Assembly: GCF_001746415.1 (NCBI RefSeq) | Contig: NZ_MEHJ01000001.1 | Coordinates: 3,245,001 to 3,309,000, forward strand | Direction of reading: 5' to 3' | Origin: Streptomyces agglomeratus | Lineage (GTDB): Bacteria; Actinomycetota; Actinomycetes; Streptomycetales; Streptomycetaceae | DNA length: 64,000 bases | Part shown: positions 24,161-30,910 of the stretch, piece after piece | How positions within the stretch are numbered: position 1 is the stretch's first letter | Layout: every line of letters starts with the position of its first letter | Position numbers and translations under genes: made by a program | Notes under the pieces: generated by a model | What the model was told of the DNA's origin: nothing | What the model saw: only the letters and a program-made list of their open reading frames with translations | Database searches by the model: none

Positions 24161-24439
24161 TCAGACCGCCGTGGCGGGGGCCTTCGCCCCGGTGACGAAA
24201 CGGTCGATGGCCTCGACGGAACGGAAGTTCTCGGCGGCGATCGGTATGTCGTCCAGCGGGAGCTCGAAGGTCTCCGAGACCCAGGAGATGACCCGGATCA
24301 GGCCCAGGGAGTCGATGACGCCGTTGTCCACCAGGTCGTAGTCGGCGGCCAGTTCGGAGGCGTCGACGTCCGGCAGGAACTGGCTGGTGACGAACTCGGT
24401 TATCCGGTCGGTCGTGGCGCTGGTGTCTCTGCTGCTCAT
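24161..24439 (-). CDS. free-standing acyl/peptidyl carrier protein
   Basis: 92 residues with the phosphopantetheine site S44 in DLVDNGVIDSLGLIRV and the usual four-helix pattern. It is acidic, as expected. ATG 24439 overlaps the stop of the AMP ligase (ATGA), so ligase and carrier are made in a fixed ratio. It should receive an aminoacyl or acyl group from the ligase after activation by the PPTase at 19914-20609. Confidence 0.9.
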   Translation of the reverse strand: MSSRDTSATTDRITEFVTSQFLPDVDASELAADYDLVDNGVIDSLGLIRVISWVSETFELPLDDIPIAAENFRSVEAIDRFVTGAKAPATAV

Positions 24440-25962
24440 GCTGCGTTCCTCTCGGTCTGGTTCTTCTTGATGAGGTTGCGGTCGGGCTTCCCGGTCGGTG
24501 TGCGCGGCAGCGGTACGTCGCCGACGACGATCGATCCGGGGATGGCCGGGCGCGGGAGCGACGCGGCGCAGTGGGTGCGCAGCGACAGGCCGCCGAGCCC
24601 CGAGCCCTCCCGGCGCTGCACCAGGGCGTGCAGGCGCACGCCGGCCAGCTCGTCGGGGAGGGCGACCACGGCCGCCTCCCTGACATCCCGGTGCTGGAGG
24701 ATGACCTGCTCGACCTCCTGCATGTTGGTCCGCACACCGCGGACCTTCACGTGGAAGTCGTTACGGCCCTCCAGGACGTACGCACCGTCCTGGCGACGGG
24801 TGACCATGTCGCCGGTGCGGTAATAGGCGCCGAGGTGGGCGCCGTCCGGGTGCGGCACGAACACGCCTTCGTTGCGCGCGGTTTCGAGGTACCCGGAAGT
24901 CTGGAAAGGGGTGGCGACCAGCAGTTCGCCGGTGCCCTCGCCGGGGATGATCCGCCCGTCCTCGTCGAGCAGCAGGGCGTCCACACCCGGGAGCGGGCGG
25001 CCGATCGGAATCTTCTCGTCCGGGGAGAGCCGTTCGGCGTCGACCGTGTGCATCAGACTGTCGTTGGTCTCCGTACAGCCGAAGAGATTGTGGAAGCGGG
25101 CGGCGGGGAAGAGCGCCGTGAGCCGGGTCAGCAGGGCGTACGGCATCGCGTCACCGGTGAAGATCACGTGCCGCGCCTGCCCGAAGACCGGCCCATCGGG
25201 CCGCGCGGCCTCCGCCGCCTCCGCCGCCTCCGCCAGCAGGCGGTAGAACATCGGCACGGCCTGGACGACCTCCGGGCCCTCCTGCTCGAAGAGCCCGAGC
25301 AGATACGCCGGATCGGTGGCCCGGTCCTGGTCGACGAGGACGACCTTGCCGCCGGCCGCGAGGGTGGACCAGACGTCCAGCAGCGACAGGTCGAAGTTCA
25401 GGGGGGCGTAGCTGAGGACGGAGGTGCCCGGCGCCACGAACTGTCCGGCGCCCCAGTCGAGGAAGTTGTCCACGGCCGCACCGAGCAGCGGGACGATCTT
25501 GGGGGTGCCGGTGGAACCCGAGGTCGTGAGGAAGAGCGACGCCTGGGCGGCCGGCGGCAGTACGAAGCCCTCGGCGCCCGGGGGCCCCGCCACCTCTCGT
25601 GCCCCCACCGTGGGGCGGCCGCCTCCGGGCTCGGTCGAGACCGTCAGGACGTGGGAGCAGGATGCCTGCCGGCCGAGGGTCTGAAGGACGTCCTCACCGA
25701 GCTCCGGCGAGGGCAGCAGGATCTGCCGCCGCTCCATCAGAAGGGCGATGACCAGGGCGATCGCGCCGGGCGACTTCTTCACGGAGAGGGCGACCGGCCG
25801 CCCGGCGGGGAGGCCGAGGTCCGCCAGCTGCGTACGGAGGTCCTGGGCCGTGCTCAGCAGGTCCCCGTAGGTGACCCGCTCCTCCCGGAAGACGAGGGCG
25901 GTTCCGTGCGGTCGCAGTGCCGCCTGGTCGGTGAGGTGGTCCAGGAATCCCTGGGAAGGCAT
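24436..25962 (-). CDS. free-standing amino-acid/acyl-AMP ligase
   Basis: 508-residue ANL-superfamily adenylating enzyme. Core motifs are LFLTTSGSTGTPK (A3, about 143-155), YAPLNFDLSLLDVW (A4), NLFGCTET (A5), YRTGDM (A7), GRNDFHVKVRG (A8) and a C-terminal TPTGKPDRNLIKK with the catalytic Lys (A10). By rough manual alignment the pocket reads D-L-L at the first three code positions, L near position 322 and D near 330. D-L-L and L resemble free-standing prolyl ligases; the Asp could favour a basic side chain. First gene of the ligase-ACP-cupin run. Confidence 0.85.
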   Translation of the reverse strand: MPSQGFLDHLTDQAALRPHGTALVFREERVTYGDLLSTAQDLRTQLADLGLPAGRPVALSVKKSPGAIALVIALLMERRQILLPSPELGEDVLQTLGRQASCSHVLTVSTEPGGGRPTVGAREVAGPPGAEGFVLPPAAQASLFLTTSGSTGTPKIVPLLGAAVDNFLDWGAGQFVAPGTSVLSYAPLNFDLSLLDVWSTLAAGGKVVLVDQDRATDPAYLLGLFEQEGPEVVQAVPMFYRLLAEAAEAAEAARPDGPVFGQARHVIFTGDAMPYALLTRLTALFPAARFHNLFGCTETNDSLMHTVDAERLSPDEKIPIGRPLPGVDALLLDEDGRIIPGEGTGELLVATPFQTSGYLETARNEGVFVPHPDGAHLGAYYRTGDMVTRRQDGAYVLEGRNDFHVKVRGVRTNMQEVEQVILQHRDVREAAVVALPDELAGVRLHALVQRREGSGLGGLSLRTHCAASLPRPAIPGSIVVGDVPLPRTPTGKPDRNLIKKNQTERNAA

Positions 25963-25994
25963 GGTCTCCTCGCAATCGCTTTGGCAGAGGGGTG

Positions 25995-26042
25995 GGAACC
26001 CCGGCCGCCTGGCGGGGAATCGGTACTGGCGGCCGGGGTTCC
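25995..26042. terminator. perfect 15-bp hairpin between the SMR and ligase operons
   Basis: Stem 25995-26009 with 26028-26042, 18-base loop. It lies in the 231-bp gap between the end of the SMR/DsbA operon (26194) and the ligase start (25962); nothing else is seen in this gap. Probably separates the two transcription units. Confidence 0.55.
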
Positions 26043-26193
26043 GTCTTGAGGGGCCGGCGCGGCGGTGCGGGCACGGGGCGCCGGAGTGGCGGGAGCGCGG
26101 TGGAGCCGCGGTGGCGGTGCGCGGTGACGCTCCCGGCGGGGTGGCTCTGCTCGCGGAGGAGCACCGGCCGGACCGCCGGCCGGAGCCGGCCGG

Positions 26194-26514
26194 TCAGATG
26201 CCCGAGGCCAGCTTGAGGCCGATGATGCCGCCGACGATCGACGCGAAGCACAGGACCTTCTCCTTGGTGATCTTCTCCTTGAAGATCACCGAGCCGAGGA
26301 GGACGGTGCCGACGGAGCCGATGCCGGTCCAGATCGCGTAACCGACGCCGACGTCCAGCGTCCGCAGCGAAAGACTCAGGGTGAAGATGCCACCGGCGGC
26401 CGCCAGCAGGGTGAAGACGGAGGGCCACAGGCGGGTGAAACCCTTGGTGGCGTTAGTGCCGAGGGCGAAGGCGACCTCGAAGACGGAGGCGATGAGCAGC
26501 CAGATCCAGGCCAT
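26194..26514 (-). CDS. SMR-family exporter 1 (SugE/Gdx type)
   Basis: 106-residue four-helix small multidrug resistance protein. The membrane-embedded glutamate that couples protons to export is E13 in LIASVFEVAFALG. The helix-3 signature GVGYAIWTGIGSVGTVLLG follows the SugE/Gdx pattern rather than EmrE, and Gdx proteins export guanidinium and related small cations. It is a close paralogue of 27268-27648. Downstream of a DsbA-like gene in the same operon. Confidence 0.88.
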   Translation of the reverse strand: MAWIWLLIASVFEVAFALGTNATKGFTRLWPSVFTLLAAAGGIFTLSLSLRTLDVGVGYAIWTGIGSVGTVLLGSVIFKEKITKEKVLCFASIVGGIIGLKLASGI

Positions 26515-26567
26515 GACGTGGTTCTCCTTGGTGATGTGGGTTCTTGGGGGGTGCGGCGCGGCGGCCT

Positions 26568-27233
26568 TCAGGCCACGGGGAGCGGTATTGGTGCGGGTTG
26601 TCGTGCTGCGGGTCGCCGCGCCGCCTGCTGTTCTGCCGCGAGTACCTCGTCGACGACCTTGGTGAGGAAGGCGCGTTGGGGCATGCCCTCGACCTTGGTG
26701 CGGCCCTCCCCGATGAAGAGGGTGGGGACGGTCTTGATCCCGAGGTCCTCGTGTGCGTGGCGCTGGATCCGCTGGTGCGTCTCGTAGTAGCGGCCGGTCC
26801 GGAGGGCGGTGCGGTAGCGGCCGGCGTCCAGGCCCAGTCCGCCGGCCAGTTCGGTGAGGACCTCGACATCGCCGATGTCGCGCTCCTCCACGAAGAAGGC
26901 CGTCAGAAGTCGTTCGTTGTACTCGGCTCCCTTGCCGTGCTCCAGCGCGAACTGGTAGCCCTCGAAGGCAAGCCGGCTGTACGGCTGCGGTGACACGTCC
27001 GGCAGGACGATCGGCGACTCCAGGCGGGCCGCCATCGGGTAGACCACGCTCTTCCAGATGGTCTGGAGGTAGTCCCCCTCGACCAGCAGGGTCGGCGTCG
27101 GTTCCGGTCGCAGCTCGTACGGATGCCAGGTGATCTCCACGTCCTTGCCCTCGGTCGCCTGATCCAGGACCTTCTTGGCGAGAAGGCAGAACGGGCAGAC
27201 GTAGTCGGACCAGATCTCGATCTTCAGAGGCAT
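26568..27233 (-). CDS. DsbA/FrnE-like thioredoxin-fold oxidoreductase 2
   Basis: 221 residues with CPFC in WSDYVCPFCLLAKK and TVPTLFIGE as the cis-proline segment; FEGYQFALEHGKG matches copy 1 at 18660-19352. It is clearly a paralogue but ends in a different basic Pro/Ala tail. ATG 27233 is taken as start; GTG 27242 would add three residues. It stands between the two SMR genes on one transcript. Possible roles are thiol chemistry on the product or protection during export; nothing decides between them. Confidence 0.83.
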   Translation of the reverse strand: MPLKIEIWSDYVCPFCLLAKKVLDQATEGKDVEITWHPYELRPEPTPTLLVEGDYLQTIWKSVVYPMAARLESPIVLPDVSPQPYSRLAFEGYQFALEHGKGAEYNERLLTAFFVEERDIGDVEVLTELAGGLGLDAGRYRTALRTGRYYETHQRIQRHAHEDLGIKTVPTLFIGEGRTKVEGMPQRAFLTKVVDEVLAAEQQAARRPAARQPAPIPLPVA

Positions 27234-27267
27234 GTCGGTCACCCGTCGGTCGTGGTGGCGGGCCGCG

Positions 27268-27648
27268 TCAGCGGACCGGCTCGGGGACCGTCGCAGTGGC
27301 CGGCGCGGTCGTCGCCTCGGCCTCGGCCGAGCCGCGGTCGACCAGCTTGAGGCCGATGATTCCGCCGAGGATGGCGACGAAGCAGATGACCTTGCCGAGG
27401 TTCAGCGACTCGTCGAAGATCACCGTGCCGAGGAGGACGGTGCCGACGGAGCCGATGCCGGTCCAGATCGCGTAACCGACGCCGACGTCGAGCGTCTTCA
27501 GCGCGAGGCTGAGGAAGAAGATGCCGAAGCCGGCGGCGACCGCGGTGATCAGGGACGGTACGAGCTTGGTGAAGCCGTCGGTGGCGTTGGTGCCGAGGGC
27601 GAAGATCACCTCGAAGACCGAGGCGATGAGCAAGTAGATCCAGGCCAT
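27268..27648 (-). CDS. SMR-family exporter 2 (SugE/Gdx type)
   Basis: 126-residue SMR protein. The glutamate is E13 in LIASVFEVIFALG, and GVGYAIWTGIGSVGTVLLG is identical to exporter 1. The C-terminus is extended by about 20 residues (AEAEATTAPATATVPEPVR). Differences in the loops and tail could mean a heterodimeric antiporter, as in paired SMRs. Start 27648 faces the ArsR gene across a region with two palindromes, so it heads the exporter/DsbA operon. Confidence 0.88.
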   Translation of the reverse strand: MAWIYLLIASVFEVIFALGTNATDGFTKLVPSLITAVAAGFGIFFLSLALKTLDVGVGYAIWTGIGSVGTVLLGTVIFDESLNLGKVICFVAILGGIIGLKLVDRGSAEAEATTAPATATVPEPVR

Positions 27649-27669
27649 GTCGAGATCCTTCCGTATTCA

Positions 27670-27700
27670 TTGCTTGCGCAAGCGTTGCTTGTGCACGCAA
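27670..27700. promoter_or_regulatory. double palindromic operator between SMR 2 and ArsR
   Basis: TTGCTTGCGCAAGCG (27670-27684), with a perfect GCTTGCGCAAGC core, abuts TTGCTTGTGCACGCAA (27685-27700). It overlaps the only AT-rich part of the divergent region and shares its core with the site upstream of MarR 1. Confidence 0.65.
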
Positions 27701-27766
27701 TATTGCACCGGGATGGAGAGCGCGTCAACCCGGAAAAGTGAAGACGTCAGGAAGAGGGGGATTCCC

Positions 27767-28138
27767 GTGCGGCACAGGGAAGTTCGGAGCGCCGGAGGCA
27801 GAGAGCTGGAGCACCCGCCCCGGGAGGAGATACGGCTGGAGAGCGTTCTTCAGGCTCTCGCCGACCCGGCCCGGCTACAGGTCGTCCGCGTACTGGCGGC
27901 GCTCGACGAGGAGGGCCTGGCCAGTTGCTCCGCCGCTGCCGCCGGGCTCGGGGTGAGCAAGTCGACGTCGACGCACCACTTCAGAGTGCTGCGGGTGGCC
28001 GGCGTGATACGGCAGCACTACCGGGGGACGGCGAAGATGAACACGCTGCGGCGGGCGGATCTGGAGGCGCGCTTCCCGGGACTGCTGGTGGCGGTCGTGG
28101 GCGCGGCGGAGCCCGGTCGCCGGCCGGGCCCGGCATGA
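27767..28138 (+). CDS. ArsR-family regulator
   Basis: 123-residue winged-helix protein. LESVLQALADPARLQVVRVLA opens the domain and VSKSTSTHHFRVLRVAGVI is the recognition helix, typical of ArsR. No metal-binding CVC motif is present, so it is not an obvious metal sensor. GTG 27767 has AGGGGG eight bases upstream. Divergent from the SMR/DsbA operon, it probably represses that operon and itself through the palindromes between them. It marks the right edge of the accessory region. Confidence 0.82.
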   Translation: MRHREVRSAGGRELEHPPREEIRLESVLQALADPARLQVVRVLAALDEEGLASCSAAAAGLGVSKSTSTHHFRVLRVAGVIRQHYRGTAKMNTLRRADLEARFPGLLVAVVGAAEPGRRPGPA

Positions 28139-28172
28139 TCCCGGTCCGGTGACCGAGGGCCCGCTTCCGCGC

Positions 28173-29366
28173 CTAAAGGATCACGTGCGGCAGGAAGCGG
28201 GCGTACTCGTCCGTGATCAGGCCCGAGGACTCCCGGATGCCGAGGCCCGCTGCCTCGTTCTCGACGACCCACGCGCCGAGCACCACGCGGTTGCCGTCGA
28301 AGTCCGGCAGGGGTGCCAACTCCTGGTAGCAGACGGGCTGTTCACCGACGACCGGTGAATGGGCGGTCCCCGGTCCGTGGATCGTGACGCCCGCGCCCTC
28401 GCGGCCGAGCAGCGGCTTGGCGACGAAGCCGGGGCCGTCGGGGGCCGCCAGTTCGCGCGGGCCGTCGAGATACGCGGCGAGCAGGTTGGGGTGGCCGGGG
28501 TAGAGCTCCCACAGGATCGCGAGCAGCGCCTTGTTGGAGAGCAGCATCTTCCAGGCGGGCTCGATCCAGCAGGTGCTGCCGGTGCCGCCGCCGTTGTCGA
28601 GGGTGTCCAGGACGTGCGGACCGAAGCGGTCGGTCGTCAGCCACTCCCAGGGGTAGAGCTTGAAGCAGCTGCGGATGAAGCGCAGCCGGCCGTCGACGAA
28701 GCGGCCCGAGAGCCGGTCCCAGCCGATCTGCTCCACGGACAGCGCCTCGGTGGCGAGCCCGGCCTGCTGGGCCGTCTCGCGCAGATAGGCGACGGTCATC
28801 AGGTCTTCGCCGAGCTCGTCGCCGTCCGAGTGGACGAAGTGCACGGGACCGGGCGGCAGGAGGTGCGCCTGGTGCTTCCAGGCGTCGACGAGCCGCTCGT
28901 GCAGCGAGTTCCACTGGTCGGCGCCGGGGAAGCGCTCCTCCATCCAGAACCACTGCGGGCTGGCCGCCTCCACCAGCGAGGTGGGCGTGTCGGCGTTGTA
29001 CTCCAGCATCTTGGCCGGGCCCGTGCCGTCGTACCGGAGGTCGAAACGCCCGTAGACGGAGGGGAGTTCGGCCCGTCGCCGCCACGAGGTGGCGATCCTC
29101 GACGCCAGGCGCGGGTCCGTGATGCCGAGGTCGGCGAAGCGGTCGTGCTCGACGATGTGCCCGGCGGCGGCCAGGCACATGGCGTGCAGTTCCTCGACGA
29201 CCTCCTCCATCGCCTCGACCTCGGGCAGCGAGAACTCGTAGTACGCGCTCTCGTCCCAGTACGGGCGCAGCGACCCGTCCGGGAAGCGGGTCAGCGGGTA
29301 GATGAGGCCCTGCTCCTCGACGGTCTGCTGCCAGCCGGGGCGCGGTTCGATCGTGTGTCGCTTCAT
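28173..29366 (-). CDS. glutathionylspermidine-synthase family ATP-grasp protein (YgiC-like)
   Basis: 397 residues of the pre-ATP-grasp/ATP-grasp family. GPAKMLEYNADTPTSLVEAA, VLDTLDNGGGTGSTCWIEP, GFVAKPLLGREGAGVTI and the C-terminal LGIRESSGLITDEYARFLPH are family blocks. The amidase half of E. coli Gsp is absent, as in YgiC and YjfC. These enzymes join a carboxylate to an amine using ATP, but their substrates are undefined. A small lipoprotein gene lies 35 bp upstream, the same pairing as YgiB/YgiC. Confidence 0.85.
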   Translation of the reverse strand: MKRHTIEPRPGWQQTVEEQGLIYPLTRFPDGSLRPYWDESAYYEFSLPEVEAMEEVVEELHAMCLAAAGHIVEHDRFADLGITDPRLASRIATSWRRRAELPSVYGRFDLRYDGTGPAKMLEYNADTPTSLVEAASPQWFWMEERFPGADQWNSLHERLVDAWKHQAHLLPPGPVHFVHSDGDELGEDLMTVAYLRETAQQAGLATEALSVEQIGWDRLSGRFVDGRLRFIRSCFKLYPWEWLTTDRFGPHVLDTLDNGGGTGSTCWIEPAWKMLLSNKALLAILWELYPGHPNLLAAYLDGPRELAAPDGPGFVAKPLLGREGAGVTIHGPGTAHSPVVGEQPVCYQELAPLPDFDGNRVVLGAWVVENEAAGLGIRESSGLITDEYARFLPHVIL

Positions 29367-29401
29367 CGGTGAGTGCCTGGTGCCTGAGCCCGGGGGCCCT
29401 G

Positions 29402-29683
29402 TCAGCCGCCGCCGGAGCCGGAGGAGCCGAAGCCGCCCCGGTCGACCGCGGACTTGTCGAAGCTGCCGTCCGTGACCTTGCCGTCGCTGACACGGCCGCC
29501 GTAGTAGTACCTGCCGCCGTTGCCGTCGTCGTCGCACTTGTAGTCCGGCAGCACTTCCTGCGTGACCGGGTCCACGCAGCGCCGGTCCGGCTCCGAGCCG
29601 CACGCGGTGAGCGTCGCCGCGAGCACGCCCATGCCGCCGAGCAGCACCGTGCCCGACCTCAGTTTGCGCCGTCGTGCCGCCAT
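29402..29683 (-). CDS. small lipoprotein (YgiB-like partner)
   Basis: 93 residues. An N-terminal basic stretch and hydrophobic segment end in the lipobox LTAC (Cys 28), so the mature protein would be a membrane-anchored lipoprotein. After CVDPVTQEVLPDYKC the rest is Gly/Asp/Tyr-rich and ends in GSSGSGGG. It precedes the YgiC-like gene on the same strand; E. coli ygiB, also a small lipoprotein, precedes ygiC. The resemblance is in size, type and context rather than clear sequence identity. Confidence 0.75.
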   Translation of the reverse strand: MAARRRKLRSGTVLLGGMGVLAATLTACGSEPDRRCVDPVTQEVLPDYKCDDDGNGGRYYYGGRVSDGKVTDGSFDKSAVDRGGFGSSGSGGG

Positions 29684-29798
29684 GTACCGGCCCCTCCCCC
29701 GTCGTTCGATCTGATTCTCAAGGCCGTCCGACAGACTAGATGGCCCGCTCCCGCCGGTGGAACCGGGTGCCCGATCTTCGCCCCTCTAGAGTCGGTTT

Positions 29799-30725
29799 GT
29801 GCTCCTTGGGATGATCTGCGCGCTCAGTTCGGCGGTCTGCATCGGTACGGCCTCCGTGCTCCAGGCCGTCGCGGCCCGCGCCGCGAAGCCCGGCACCGGC
29901 AGCGGGGTCGACGTGACGCTCCAGCTGCGCGCCATGCGCCAGTGGCGCTACCTCGTCGGCCTGGCCCTCGACGGCCTCAGCTTCGCCCTCCAGATCGTCG
30001 CCCTGCTCACCATCCCGATCTACGCCGTCGAGGCGTCCCAGGCCGCGAGCCTCGCCGTCACCGCCGTGGTCGCCGCCCACGTGCTGAAGGTGCGACTGAG
30101 GGGCCTGGAGTGGACCGCGGTGGGCGTGGTCAGCGCGGGCCTGGCGATGATCGGGCTCTCCGTCGGGCCGGAGGGCGAGAGCCAGGGCCCGCCCGCTCTT
30201 CCTTACGCGCTGCTCGGTGCCGCCTTCGCCGTACTGGTCGCGGGCGCGGTGGCGGGCCGCCTGCCGGGCCGGGCCCGCGCGCTGGTGCTGGGCTTCGGGG
30301 CGGGCACGGGATTCGGGGTGGTGTCGGTCTCGGTGCGGCTGATCGACGACCTGGCCCCGTCGGCGCTCGCCGCCAATCCGGCCTGGTACGCCCTTCTGCT
30401 GGCCGGCGGCACGGCGTTTCTGCTGCTCACGTCGGCGTTCCAGCGCGGCTCGGTGACCACGGCGACGGCGGGCATGGTGGTCGGCGAGACGATCGGCCCG
30501 GCCCTGGTGGGCGTGGTGTGGCTCGGCGACCGTACCCGCGAGGGCCTGGCCGTACCGGCGGCGGTGGGTTTCGTGGTGGCGGTGGCGGGCGCGCTGGCGC
30601 TGGCGCGGTTCGGCGAGGCGTCGGACGCGGTGACCGACGAGGCGTCGGCGGCCCCGCGGCGAGGCCGGGGACCGGGTCACGGCGGTGCGGGAACGAGGGC
30701 ACCCGGTGACCACCGTGAAGGGTGA
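29799..30725 (+). CDS. DMT-superfamily integral membrane protein
   Basis: 308 residues with about nine to ten hydrophobic segments in the EamA-like pattern, starting MLLGMICALSSAVCIGTASV and repeating a similar half from about residue 150. No substrate can be inferred. GTG 29799 is the first possible start after the divergent lipoprotein gene (115-bp gap, holding both promoters). The C-terminal 30 residues are charged and cytoplasmic. The 185-bp space that follows (30726-30910) shows no gene. Confidence 0.8.
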   Translation: MLLGMICALSSAVCIGTASVLQAVAARAAKPGTGSGVDVTLQLRAMRQWRYLVGLALDGLSFALQIVALLTIPIYAVEASQAASLAVTAVVAAHVLKVRLRGLEWTAVGVVSAGLAMIGLSVGPEGESQGPPALPYALLGAAFAVLVAGAVAGRLPGRARALVLGFGAGTGFGVVSVSVRLIDDLAPSALAANPAWYALLLAGGTAFLLLTSAFQRGSVTTATAGMVVGETIGPALVGVVWLGDRTREGLAVPAAVGFVVAVAGALALARFGEASDAVTDEASAAPRRGRGPGHGGAGTRAPGDHREG

Positions 30726-30910
30726 GGGGCCCGCCGGGAACTCACCGGGATGGTTTATCGTTCATCTTTACGTGGGGCGGAACGAGGCGCCCATGGGCGG
30801 CCCGCCGCACCCACCCCCGTACGAGCCCCGGCCGGCCTCCCCCGTCCGGTCGGGGCTCCCCCCTCCTCCGACGGCTCCCGGGCAGGCCGCCGCCCCCGCG
30901 CCCCCGGCCG

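Noticed and set aside
26155..26195. cluster of CCGGCCGG words as a recombination or attachment site
   Set aside because: Common GC-rich words; no flanking integrase or direct-repeat pair was seen.
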